DNA of 64,000 bases from Tabrizicola sp. TH137 (lineage in GTDB: Bacteria > Pseudomonadota > Alphaproteobacteria > Rhodobacterales > Rhodobacteraceae), in contig NZ_PKRQ01000001.1 in assembly GCF_002855575.1 (NCBI RefSeq), positions 62,001 to 126,000 of the forward strand. The letters are read 5' to 3'. The notes below the pieces were generated by a model. The model saw only the letters and a list, made by a program, of their open reading frames with translations, was not told the DNA's origin and made no database searches. The stretch's first letter is position 1. Every line of letters begins with the position of its first letter. A program made the position numbers and the translations under genes. Positions 16,092 to 24,552 of the stretch are shown piece by piece.

Positions 16092-18125
16092 TTACGCGCC
16101 GGGGTTCTTGTAGAGGCCGCGCCAGTCGATGGCCTTGGCGCCGAAGTCGAGGCGGCACTTGATCTCGACGCCGTCGACATCGAAGCCGTTGCGGGTCTCG
16201 ATGTAGGCACCCTGCTGGCCCTCGAGATAGGCGTACTCGATGGTGTCGATCTGGTTGGGCGAGGCTGCCAGATACCAGGAGGTGGCGCTGGCGGCGTCGA
16301 GGCGCGGCTCGCTGATCGGCGAAAGCGTCCGGATCGACTGCGGCACCACCTTGGCGCTGTCGGTGGGGACAAGGTTCTGCGCGACCAGCTGTTCGGCCTT
16401 CAGTTCCAGGGCTGCCGGGACGATCAGGAAGGCGGGCCGGATGTTCAGCACCGTCTTCTTGTCGAGGCCCGTCTGCAACGCCATCGCAGCGCGGGCCGCG
16501 CCGACACTCGCCACATCCAGCGCCGCACCGGTGCCTGCCAGGTTCTTGTGCGTGGTGTGGAAGAGCGCGTTGCCATCGGCCATCGCCGGGTTCGAGGTGA
16601 TGATGCCCCAGACCACGTCGCTTTCCAGCTGGGCGATGGAGTTGCCATACATCGCCGGGATGCGCGTGAAGGCATCGAGATCGTCGTTGATCAGCACCTG
16701 CCGGGTGATGGCGACGACCCGGCCATAGGTCTTGACCTTGTAGCTCTCCTTGCTCTCGCCCAGCGTCCCGCGCTTGAACTCGCCGCTTTCGCCTACCTCC
16801 AGCAGTTGCGGGGCTTCACCCAGTTGGACGCGGTGCATGGACTTGAAGTCAGTGGCCAGCACCTGACGGCAGAAGAGCGCGAAGGTCCGCGGATAGGCGT
16901 CATAGGCTTGGCGCAGGGTCTTGTTGGTGACGGCAGACAGAATCTCGGGGAAGTCCGAGGTGGAATGCAGGGCTCGCGTCGCCACTTCGTCGCGCGACAG
17001 ACCACGCGTGTTCACCCCAGCATTGCCGAGGCTTTCGCGGGCCAGTTCCAGCAGGGTCATTCCGCGATACTGGCGCGCTACATCTTCCAGCGGAAACAGC
17101 GTCGGGCTGTAGCGGTGCAGCAGCGCGTTCGCGACCGCGTCGCGGCGGGTGATGCGCTCGTCCCTACCGCCGAGGGGGACCGAGACATGCGGGAAGGTCC
17201 GTATCTCGTCGGATTTCGTGGCAACCTGATCGAGGATCAGGCGGCGGGACTCGTCCACGCTGACACCGCGCTTGACTAGGTCCTCGGCGAAGCTGCGCTC
17301 GAGGTTCAGGCGGCCCGTCAGATCGTAGATCGTGGACACCCGATCACGCTCCGCTTCGCGGGCACGGGAGGCGATGGCCTCGCTGTCGGGCGTGGCTGGC
17401 CCATCCGGCATGCGCGAGCCGGTCGGTTCGGGGTTCGCCGGGGCCGCGACGGGCGGCTGGCGGGTCTCGGTGCTGACGGGGACATCCCCGGCCACGGTGG
17501 TCGTGCTCTCAGGCATGGATGCCTCCTTTTGCATGCGGGTGTCGACGATCTCGACGGGATAGCTGGCTTGGTCAGCCGCGCGGACCTGTGCGCGGGGATC
17601 GGCGGGAACGGTCACGAAGCTGACCTCCAGCGGGGTCCAGCGCTCTACGATGCGTTGCTCGACCTCGCCCTTCGCGACGGGCTCGACCACCTTCACCCTT
17701 TCGATGGAATAGCCGACCGAGACGTTCCGGATGATGCCGTCGCTGATCAGGCCGAACATCCGGTCGGCGGCCTGGTCGAGCCCCTCGCGGGGAAAGCGAA
17801 TGGTGGCCTTGCCTTCCTTGCCCTCGATCCAGGCGCGTTCGACCACGCCCACCTGCGAATGCGAGGACCAGACCGAATGGCTGTCGAGTGCCGGGGCCCC
17901 GGCGTTGAGGCGCGTCAGGTCCACGGCTCTGTCGCTCACCTCGAGGATCTCGTCGAAGGGGACGGAGGTGTCCCAGCCGGTCCAGCGCCGCCGCCGGACG
18001 GCCGCGCCGGTGGTGAAGACCACGTCGACCGAGCGCGCCTCGGAATTGACGGTCGCGGGCAGGATGGGTGCGCGCCGAAGCTGCATTGGCAGGGCGACCG
18101 GGGCCGCGATGATCGTATCGGGCAT
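16092..18125 (-). CDS. Prohead protease-major capsid protein fusion
   Basis: About 677 aa. Residues 20-200 are a Peptidase_U35/HK97-type prohead protease: LDSHSVWSSHSQVGVVERAW supplies the catalytic His and SVGYSIE the Ser region. A low-complexity Pro/Thr linker and a coiled-coil scaffold-like segment (SRAREAERDRVSTIYDLTG) follow, then the major capsid domain from about residue 350 (TLLELARESLGNAG to the C-terminus). The single gene thus encodes protease, scaffold and shell; self-cleavage would release the capsid part. Start ATG 18125 lies 4 bases after the portal stop. Confidence 0.8.
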   Translation of the reverse strand: MPDTIIAAPVALPMQLRRAPILPATVNSEARSVDVVFTTGAAVRRRRWTGWDTSVPFDEILEVSDRAVDLTRLNAGAPALDSHSVWSSHSQVGVVERAWIEGKEGKATIRFPREGLDQAADRMFGLISDGIIRNVSVGYSIERVKVVEPVAKGEVEQRIVERWTPLEVSFVTVPADPRAQVRAADQASYPVEIVDTRMQKEASMPESTTTVAGDVPVSTETRQPPVAAPANPEPTGSRMPDGPATPDSEAIASRAREAERDRVSTIYDLTGRLNLERSFAEDLVKRGVSVDESRRLILDQVATKSDEIRTFPHVSVPLGGRDERITRRDAVANALLHRYSPTLFPLEDVARQYRGMTLLELARESLGNAGVNTRGLSRDEVATRALHSTSDFPEILSAVTNKTLRQAYDAYPRTFALFCRQVLATDFKSMHRVQLGEAPQLLEVGESGEFKRGTLGESKESYKVKTYGRVVAITRQVLINDDLDAFTRIPAMYGNSIAQLESDVVWGIITSNPAMADGNALFHTTHKNLAGTGAALDVASVGAARAAMALQTGLDKKTVLNIRPAFLIVPAALELKAEQLVAQNLVPTDSAKVVPQSIRTLSPISEPRLDAASATSWYLAASPNQIDTIEYAYLEGQQGAYIETRNGFDVDGVEIKCRLDFGAKAIDWRGLYKNPGA

Positions 18126-18129
18126 GGCC

Positions 18130-19641
18130 CTATTCCTTCTCTGGTTCGGATGCGGGGGCGGCCGGGTCACTGGTCGGGCCGCCCGTCTGCGCGCTGCCGG
18201 TCTTGGTGACGCGGCGCGGGTCGCTGTCGAGCACGAGGCCGAGACCATCGAGCTTGGCGTTAGTCGCAGCGATTTCCGCGAGGACCGCGTCCGGGTTGTG
18301 GCCCTGCCGGGCAATGGCCTGCGCCAGCGTCATCGTGCCTGTCCGGATCGCCAGCAGGTCGGCCATCGCATCCTTGTAGGGATCGACCGCGTCGAACTTC
18401 GGCGGCGACCATTCCACCGGCACGTCCGGTGTCGGGATCTGCCCCGCCGCCCATGCGGCTTCCGTGAACCAGCGCCACACCGGCGCACAGAGCATCGGAA
18501 TGAAGAGCTGCCACTGCACGGCGTCGATCATGCGCCGGAATTCCACGAGCCCCGCCCGGATCGAGGAATAGTTGACCTGGCTGAGGTCCCCGGTCAGCAA
18601 CTCATAGGGCACGCGGAACCCGGCCGAGATCGTGTGGAGGCTGGCGCGCTTGTATTCGCTATAGCCGCCGGTGGCGGCGGGCTGGTTGAAGCGGATATCC
18701 TTGCCGCCGCGCGCATAGGCGATGAGCCCCGGCTCGAACTGCTCGACCCGGTTGCCGTCGGCATCGACCACGGCGGGCGCGATGCCCTGCTGGGCCTCGT
18801 CCTCGCCGAAGACGATGGCTGTGACGCAGGCTTCAGTCTTCTTGCGGACGAGTTCCGCCACCTCGTAATCGTCGAGGTCACGCAAGCTGCGGATCACCGG
18901 TGCGCCCCAGGGAACACCGCGCGCCTGTGTGCGCTGTTTTTCGTAGACATGGGCGATCTCGGTCGCGGGGACCGGTCGCGATCCAAGCCCGCCCTGCAGC
19001 GCACCCCAGGCATCGCCGGGATGCGCGGCATGCAGCCAGTAGGCCCGGCGTTTGCCGACCGGGTCGAACTCGATGCCCTGCACGATGCGGCCCGCGCCCG
19101 TGTAACTGGACTTGGTGGCGTCGAGGAAGTCGGCCTCCAGCACCTGCAATTGCAGCGGCACTGGCAAACCGTCGCTGGCCCTCCGGAGCCTGCGACGGAT
19201 CAACACCTCGCCCGCTTCGATCATTTCGCGGCAGATCAGCGTCTGCAGCCCGTAGAAGTCGAGCTGGCCATCGGCATCGCACTCCGCCGTCCAGCGAGCG
19301 AACAACGCGTCCACCTTACGGTCGAGCTTGTCATCGCCGCTGGCTGCACGGGGCATGATGCCCGAACCGACGATGTTGTTCACCAGCACCGCCACGGCCT
19401 TGGCTGCATGCGGGTTGTTGCGGACGAGATCGCGCATCCGGTCGCGCAGCAGCGCCCCTGCCACGCCGATTTCGGTGTCCGCCGAGGATCCCGACGCGCG
19501 CCAACCGTCCGTGCGCCGCCCTTTTGACGCACCGTCATAGCCGCGCGTCAGGGTCTCGAATGCCTGTCGCGCCAGCACGCGACGGGCGGCAGCCCGAGGC
19601 GCGATCGTCGCGATAGCGTGATCGAACCAGTTGGCCGACAT
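18130..19641 (-). CDS. Portal protein, lambda gpB-like
   Basis: 503 aa with hallmarks of lambda-family portals: LVRNNPHAAKAVAVLVNNIVG near residue 75, AGEVLIRRR near 145, and GVPWGAPVIRSLRDLDDYE near 245. Forms the dodecameric ring through which DNA is packaged. Its start overlaps the stop of the gpW-like gene by one base. Confidence 0.9.
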   Translation of the reverse strand: MSANWFDHAIATIAPRAAARRVLARQAFETLTRGYDGASKGRRTDGWRASGSSADTEIGVAGALLRDRMRDLVRNNPHAAKAVAVLVNNIVGSGIMPRAASGDDKLDRKVDALFARWTAECDADGQLDFYGLQTLICREMIEAGEVLIRRRLRRASDGLPVPLQLQVLEADFLDATKSSYTGAGRIVQGIEFDPVGKRRAYWLHAAHPGDAWGALQGGLGSRPVPATEIAHVYEKQRTQARGVPWGAPVIRSLRDLDDYEVAELVRKKTEACVTAIVFGEDEAQQGIAPAVVDADGNRVEQFEPGLIAYARGGKDIRFNQPAATGGYSEYKRASLHTISAGFRVPYELLTGDLSQVNYSSIRAGLVEFRRMIDAVQWQLFIPMLCAPVWRWFTEAAWAAGQIPTPDVPVEWSPPKFDAVDPYKDAMADLLAIRTGTMTLAQAIARQGHNPDAVLAEIAATNAKLDGLGLVLDSDPRRVTKTGSAQTGGPTSDPAAPASEPEKE

Positions 19642-19850
19642 CAGCGATCCCCGCGCGAGAAGCCCGCCAGCCCGGCGACCGGCAGAGGTCGGGTCGTCCC
19701 CGCGATGGCCCGCTCGATGGTGCGGATGCGGCCCAGCAGATCCTCGGCTGAGCCATAGTCGACGGATTTTCCATCATAGCTGACCCGCGTCGTGCCGCTG
19801 GCATAGGCCCGGCGCAATGCAGCCAGCTCTGTCTCCGTCCAATCCGTCAT
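19641..19850 (-). CDS. gpW-like head-tail joining protein
   Basis: 69 aa: TETELAALRRAYASGTTRVS, then GKSVDYGSAEDLLGRIRTIE. This matches the small gpW-type joining proteins placed between large terminase and portal genes. ATG 19850 sits 1 base after the terminase stop. Confidence 0.75.
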   Translation of the reverse strand: MTDWTETELAALRRAYASGTTRVSYDGKSVDYGSAEDLLGRIRTIERAIAGTTRPLPVAGLAGFSRGDR

Positions 19851-19851
19851 G

Positions 19852-21855
19852 TCAGAACCATCCTCCGCGTCGGCCAAGCCAGTCCGACTGCCGTTTTCCC
19901 TGGGGTGCGGACTGCGGCCGGTTGACCCGCCCCGCACCATCCATTTCCGTGGGCGCGGCCCCGAGTTGATCCTCGAGATCGCGCCATTTCTCGTCGGTCC
20001 AGCGATCCGCACCCGCGATCCAGGCGGCTGCGCGGGCATAGACCCGGCAGTCCAGCGCCTCGTTGCGTTCGCGCAGCTTCTGCCATTCGAGCTTGGCGAA
20101 GCCGCGCTTCGTGCGCACCGTCACCAGCTGTTCCGCCACGAACTGCTTCAGCCATTCGTTCTCGACCCAGTGCGGCAGATGCACTGAGCCGGGCGGGAAC
20201 GCCGCCCCCTCGGCCATCTCCTCCTCGGTCGGCCGCGCCAGCCGCAGGAAGCGGTAGGTCTCGGCCTTGAAGGTCGAGACCGCCACGGTCCAGAGCCGTG
20301 CCCCGCGCCGCAAGCGTTTGCCACCCTCGGTCGCGTCGACGAAGGTCGGGCCAGACACCGGACTGGAGCGGTTGAACCCCTCGACGCCCTTGACCGGCGA
20401 GACCTGCGCGAAGCCCTGCGCCCGCGACCAGGAATAGACCGCCGGAGCCTCGTAGCCCGTGTCGATGGCCAGCCGCGCAATCCGCAGATGCGCGCCGCGT
20501 TCATGCGGCCAAGACCGGTCCAGCAGCGTGGTCAGTTCCGACCACGCGTCGTGTCGGTCGGGGCCGCCCTCGATCACGATGTGATCGACCAGCCAGGACT
20601 CAAGTCCGCGGCCCCAGGCCCAGACATCGACCTCGATCCGGTCCTTCTGGACGTCGGCCCCGGCCGTCAGGAACAGCCCACCCGCGGGAACGGTGCCGGG
20701 TTTCCACGCCTCGCGCCGGTCGTAGAGCCGCTGCCAGTCCGGCGCTTCCCCAGTTTCGACCCAGGTCTCGCCAAGGATGGTGTTGCGGAAAGCCTTGATC
20801 GCCTCGTCCGACCCTTTGGCCGCCTCCCAGCCGCGGGCAATGCGCTGCCAGCTGAGCCAGCCCACCGGCGAATAGAGCGCCGAAAGGTGGTAGCCGACCG
20901 TTGTGGGATCTGCGGCCGTGGCGGTCGCCCGCCATTCACCACCCTCCAGCATCGCTGTCTTGTGGTGTTCCGCGATCGGCTGATCACAACCCTCGCAATT
21001 GTATTCCGCCGTTTCCGGCCGCCCCTTCTGCCAGCGCAACCTGTCGAATTTCAGCCACTGCATCGCGCCGCAAAGCGGGCACGGCACGAAGAACCGGCGC
21101 TGGTCGCTCGCCTCGTATTCCCGCTCGATGCGGGACAGCCCCCGGATCGTGGGCGTCGATACCAACAGCACTTTGCGCCGATGGGCGAAGGTCAGTGACC
21201 GGGCCTCGGCCAGCGTGACTGGGTCGCCCTCTTCGTCGGCCGAGGCCGGATAGGCGTCTACCTCGTCGAGGAAGATGTACCGTGCAGGGGTGGACCGCAG
21301 TCCGACCGCCGAGTTCGCCCCGGTCATGATCAGGATGCCGCCCGCGAACTCTTTGGACAGCATCGTGTTGCCTGCATCGCGCGACCGGGCCGGCTTCACC
21401 CGCTCCCGAAGCTCCGGGCTTTCCTCGATCAGCGGGTCGATCCGCTGGCGCGAGTTGCGCTTGGCAAGTTCCACCGTCGGCTGGACCGCAAGCATCGGAC
21501 CCGGCGCCTGGTGGATGGCAAAGCCGATCCAGTTGTTGCCGGCTTCCGTCGCGCCGACCTGTGCAGCTTTCATGAACACGATCCGCTGCGTGGGATCGCC
21601 GGGGCTCAGCCGGTCCATGATCTCGCGCATGTAGGGCGTGCGCCCTGTGCGATACCGCCCCGGCTCGGCCGAGGCGCGACCAGAGAGCATCCGGTGCCGG
21701 TCTGCCCATTCCGAAACCGTCAGATCCGGATCGGGCGTTAGCCCCGCGCCCCAGATGCGGAGGATTTCTGCCGCGCCGTCGAAATCCGACAAGCCTTCAT
21801 CATCACCGGAAGTCGGGCCGGACCTCGGCAAGCTCGTCGAGGTGGGCGCGTACAT
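19852..21855 (-). CDS. Terminase large subunit, GpA family
   Basis: 667 aa. N-terminal ATPase with KAAQVGATEAGNNWIG as the Walker A-like loop and IFLDEVDAYP as Walker B; a zinc-ribbon-like CPLCGAMQ...CEGCDQPI in the middle; a C-terminal nuclease domain with VDVWAWGRGLESWLVD and LAIDTGYEAPAVYSW acidic motifs. GpA-type terminases cut at cos sites, so cohesive-end packaging is expected. It overlaps the small subunit gene by about 50 bases. Confidence 0.9.
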   Translation of the reverse strand: MYAPTSTSLPRSGPTSGDDEGLSDFDGAAEILRIWGAGLTPDPDLTVSEWADRHRMLSGRASAEPGRYRTGRTPYMREIMDRLSPGDPTQRIVFMKAAQVGATEAGNNWIGFAIHQAPGPMLAVQPTVELAKRNSRQRIDPLIEESPELRERVKPARSRDAGNTMLSKEFAGGILIMTGANSAVGLRSTPARYIFLDEVDAYPASADEEGDPVTLAEARSLTFAHRRKVLLVSTPTIRGLSRIEREYEASDQRRFFVPCPLCGAMQWLKFDRLRWQKGRPETAEYNCEGCDQPIAEHHKTAMLEGGEWRATATAADPTTVGYHLSALYSPVGWLSWQRIARGWEAAKGSDEAIKAFRNTILGETWVETGEAPDWQRLYDRREAWKPGTVPAGGLFLTAGADVQKDRIEVDVWAWGRGLESWLVDHIVIEGGPDRHDAWSELTTLLDRSWPHERGAHLRIARLAIDTGYEAPAVYSWSRAQGFAQVSPVKGVEGFNRSSPVSGPTFVDATEGGKRLRRGARLWTVAVSTFKAETYRFLRLARPTEEEMAEGAAFPPGSVHLPHWVENEWLKQFVAEQLVTVRTKRGFAKLEWQKLRERNEALDCRVYARAAAWIAGADRWTDEKWRDLEDQLGAAPTEMDGAGRVNRPQSAPQGKRQSDWLGRRGGWF

Positions 21856-22363
21856 GTGTTTCCAGAACCTTCTGCATCACAGCGGGCTCCACGCCGAGAT
21901 CGGCCGCCATCAGCGCCGCTGACCGCGCGGGCCAGTTCACCCATGCATCCCGGACCTCGCGGGCCAGGCGGAACACCAGCGCCAGCGCGCGCGCCCGCTC
22001 GATCAATTCCCCCTTCAGCTTTTGCAGCCGGATACGCCGTTCCTGCGCCTTCAGCACCTCGTTGGCGGTCTTCGCCTGCAGGAAGGTGGTCCCACCGGCC
22101 GCGACCGGGGCGGGCAGACCCTCCTCGCGCAGGGTTTCGCCGACTGAGGCGACCGCCGCCTCGGGGACGGGTTTCAGCTTCGGTTCGGGCGGCTTGCGGG
22201 TCTTGGACGGGTCCGTGGTGTCTGCCCGCCGTGCGTCGCTGGCGGCCGCGTTGATGCTGCCGTCGGGATAGAGGACCAGCCGTTCGGCAAGCTTTGCCTT
22301 CTGAACCGCGCCACGGGACAGCCCGACATGCGCGGCATACTGGCGCTCACTCATGCCCTGCAT
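21803..22363 (-). CDS. Terminase small subunit-like protein
   Basis: 186 aa. N-terminal HTH (MSERQYAAHVGLSRGAVQKA, residues 4-23) for DNA recognition, a Pro/Ala linker, then a C-terminal helical region with KAQERRIRLQKLKGELIERA, as in Nu1-like small subunits. First gene of the late operon; a palindrome lies 32 bases upstream. Recognises the packaging site with the large subunit. Confidence 0.75.
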   Translation of the reverse strand: MQGMSERQYAAHVGLSRGAVQKAKLAERLVLYPDGSINAAASDARRADTTDPSKTRKPPEPKLKPVPEAAVASVGETLREEGLPAPVAAGGTTFLQAKTANEVLKAQERRIRLQKLKGELIERARALALVFRLAREVRDAWVNWPARSAALMAADLGVEPAVMQKVLETHVRAHLDELAEVRPDFR

Positions 22364-22394
22364 CGTTCGCTCCGATTATCAATCCAAATCATGC

Positions 22395-22413
22395 GCTTAT
22401 CTCGTTGATAAGC
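22395..22413. promoter_or_regulatory. Inverted repeat in divergent promoter region
   Basis: GCTTATC-TCGTT-GATAAGC, a 7-base perfect inverted repeat between the terminase operon (minus) and the small plus-strand gene. Candidate operator for control of late transcription; the regulator is unknown. Confidence 0.4.
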
Positions 22414-22474
22414 ATCGCGGACAGAGGGAACGTGTTTCCAGAAGGACGATGCAACTCACCTCGGAGCCACCAAG

Positions 22475-22699
22475 ATGACCCACCGCGCGACCGACAACAC
22501 GAAAGCCATCCACGCCTTCATCGCCGCCAAGGCCGAGATCGACGCGATGCTGGAACGCCTCGCCGCCCTCAGCGCGGACCATTTCGAGACCAGCCCCGAC
22601 GAGATCAACTGGGGGCATGTCGGTACCCTGCGTCACTACCGCGACCGTCTGCGCGAGATCACCGACAGCGCGTTCAAGGAAGGCGAGCAAGCCGAATAA
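22475..22699 (+). CDS. Small conserved phage protein of unknown function
   Basis: 74 aa, helical and charged: KAIHAFIAAKAEIDAMLERL and VGTLRHYRDRLREITDSAF. A clear GGAG-type ribosome site (CTCGGAGCCACCAAG) precedes ATG 22475. It is transcribed divergently from the terminase genes and precedes a DUF3489 gene. Function unknown. Confidence 0.6.
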   Translation: MTHRATDNTKAIHAFIAAKAEIDAMLERLAALSADHFETSPDEINWGHVGTLRHYRDRLREITDSAFKEGEQAE

Positions 22700-22788
22700 C
22701 CAACGCATTCATCGCGCCAGCTCCGCCCTGCGGGGCTCGGCCTCGTAGAAGGGTCCGCATTCCGCGCGCCCCGATACGGGAGACGACA

Positions 22789-23361
22789 ATGACACAGCTT
22801 TCCGACACCCAAGCCCTGATCCTGAGCGCTGCCTCTCAGCGACCTGAACATATCGCCCTGCCGCTGCCCGAGAGCCTGCGCGGCGGCGCCGCTGCAAAGG
22901 TGGTCGGCGCGATGATCGGCAAGGGATTGCTGCAGGAGGTCGACGCCGACCTTCGCAAGGGCGAACCCATGTGGCGCGAAACCGGCGACGGCCATGGCGT
23001 AACGCTGATTGCCACCGACGCAGGGCTTGCAGCCATCGGCATCGAGCCCGACGACACGCACAGCGCGCGCACGGGCACCGACGAGGCGCCGAGGGGTGTG
23101 TCCGCGACGGACACCACCACCGCGCCCGAAGCCACGCCCAAGGCGCGCACGCTGCGCGAGGGCACCAAACAGGCCACGCTGATCGCCATGCTGCGTGCGC
23201 CAGAGGGCGCGACCATCGAGGAGATCATCGCCGCCACGGGCTGGCAGTCGCACACGGTGCGCGGCGCGATGGCCGGGGCACTGAAGAAGAAGCTCGGACT
23301 CGAGGTGACCTCGGAGAAGGTCGAGGGGCGCGGACGGGTCTATAGCCTGCCGCGCGACTAG
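22789..23361 (+). CDS. DUF3489-domain protein
   Basis: 190 aa. The C-terminal domain (KQATLIAMLRAPEGATIEEI then ATGWQSHTVRGAMAGALKKK, residues about 125-180) is the DUF3489 winged-helix-like unit. The N-terminal half has two helices and an Asp/Thr-rich linker. Probably DNA-binding. Start ATG 22789 follows AGACGAC; longer in-frame upstream sequence is not conserved-looking. A terminator hairpin follows. Confidence 0.75.
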   Translation: MTQLSDTQALILSAASQRPEHIALPLPESLRGGAAAKVVGAMIGKGLLQEVDADLRKGEPMWRETGDGHGVTLIATDAGLAAIGIEPDDTHSARTGTDEAPRGVSATDTTTAPEATPKARTLREGTKQATLIAMLRAPEGATIEEIIAATGWQSHTVRGAMAGALKKKLGLEVTSEKVEGRGRVYSLPRD

Positions 23362-23386
23362 CGCCGCGCGCCATGCAAGTCGAAAT

Positions 23387-23416
23387 GCCGCCGTCCCTCG
23401 GGGCGGCGGCCTCCTT
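23387..23416 (+). terminator. GC-rich hairpin after DUF3489 gene
   Basis: GCCGCCGTC...GGCGGCGGC with a short loop, followed by CTCCTTG. It ends the plus-strand pair just before the convergent unknown gene. Confidence 0.45.
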
Positions 23417-23419
23417 GTC

Positions 23420-24250
23420 TCAAAGCGAGATGTTCCAGTAGTCGAGCACCTTGCGGACATCATCCCGAGGATAGTGCGGGCCTGCAGATGCTAGATCGTT
23501 GCGAATGGCGGCCTTCCTGCGGTCTGCCGCGTCCTTGATCCTCGCCGAGAACCTGGCCATGCCGAGAGGGCGCGAGGGCCGATCAGGCTTCGGCCAGCTT
23601 TCCGGGTAAGCCTCCCAATCCAACCATTCCGCCACCTGCCGCGCGTTGTCTGCGACCTCCTCATGGTCACAAGACCAACCGTAGAGTTGCAACGCGCATA
23701 CGCGCAGCATCATCTTTACTTCGGTCATGACGTCCGTGAATGCCTTTAGCGGCGTGGGGAGAAGGACCATGTTCGCCACGCAGGAAAAGAAGCGCCGATC
23801 CTGCACCACGGCGTTGCTGATCTGATAAGCGGCATCATCCACACCCCATATGTGGCAACATGACCAGTTCGGCCTTTCCTCGGCACGAAGGCCCAGTGCA
23901 AGCGTTAGAGCCTTGTTCGCGTGGATGTTTCCTTCGAATTTGTGGATGATCGCGCCCGTCTGCCGATTACGGTTCATCTGCGGCTCAGACCAGTTCGCCT
24001 TATAGAAAAGGGCGCGTCGCGCGTGTTCTGGATACCAGACGGGAAGATACTCGAATGTTCGCGGATCGACCCATCGCGCAGTCCTCTCGATCAACCCCAT
24101 CACATCCCTGAGGCCGAGCTCTCGCCGTAACGCCTCTAGGCCGTCTGGAAGCAAGTCGGCGGAGTCGCTTTTTCCTTCTTCTTGGTTCTGCAGCACTACA
24201 ATCTCGATCCAAATCTCTGGGCAGCAAATTAGATTAGCCGCCGCCTCCAA
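23420..24250 (-). CDS. Unknown protein, possible degenerate HNH-like core
   Basis: 276 aa, lower GC than its neighbours. The middle block WSCCHIWGVDD, then VVQDRRFFSCVANMVLLPTP and LKAFTDVMTEV resembles the spacing of an HNH-type module (Cys/His, then Asn, then a late residue), but the final His is missing. I do not recognise the family. It stands alone between a convergent DUF3489 gene and the DUF7220-like gene, with about 65 bases of empty sequence upstream, so it looks like an inserted cargo gene. Confidence 0.5.
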   Translation of the reverse strand: MEAAANLICCPEIWIEIVVLQNQEEGKSDSADLLPDGLEALRRELGLRDVMGLIERTARWVDPRTFEYLPVWYPEHARRALFYKANWSEPQMNRNRQTGAIIHKFEGNIHANKALTLALGLRAEERPNWSCCHIWGVDDAAYQISNAVVQDRRFFSCVANMVLLPTPLKAFTDVMTEVKMMLRVCALQLYGWSCDHEEVADNARQVAEWLDWEAYPESWPKPDRPSRPLGMARFSARIKDAADRRKAAIRNDLASAGPHYPRDDVRKVLDYWNISL

Positions 24251-24315
24251 CTCGGAGAAACCATAGGATCTGAGTGTTATAGCGGCAACTTCGAAACCGC
24301 TTGATGGTGATCAGC

Positions 24316-24552
24316 CTAACGCTGGTGTTCCTTGTTCATCGCGCAACGGATCGCTTCGAACACCCGCCGCAAGGCGAAGGAACGCGCAATGCTGACAACG
24401 GTGAACACTGCGCCCATCTTGAGGTTCTGCGCCAGCGTCGTGTGAAGCCCGAACATCGGGAAGATCAGGATCTGCGTGCCGACCGCGACGCAATAGCCGA
24501 CGATCACATTGGCGACGGCCTCGACCAGTGACATGAAACAGGACTGCTTCAT
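24316..24552 (-). CDS. Small membrane protein (DUF7220-like)
   Basis: 78 aa: MKQSCFMSLVEAVANVIVGY and IFPMFGLHTTLAQNL, with two hydrophobic helices, as in small phage proteins I recall as DUF7220. ATG 24552 overlaps the stop of the alternative reading frame of the methyltransferase locus (ATGA), whereas the methyltransferase frame itself stops 12 bases upstream. Confidence 0.65.
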   Translation of the reverse strand: MKQSCFMSLVEAVANVIVGYCVAVGTQILIFPMFGLHTTLAQNLKMGAVFTVVSIARSFALRRVFEAIRCAMNKEHQR

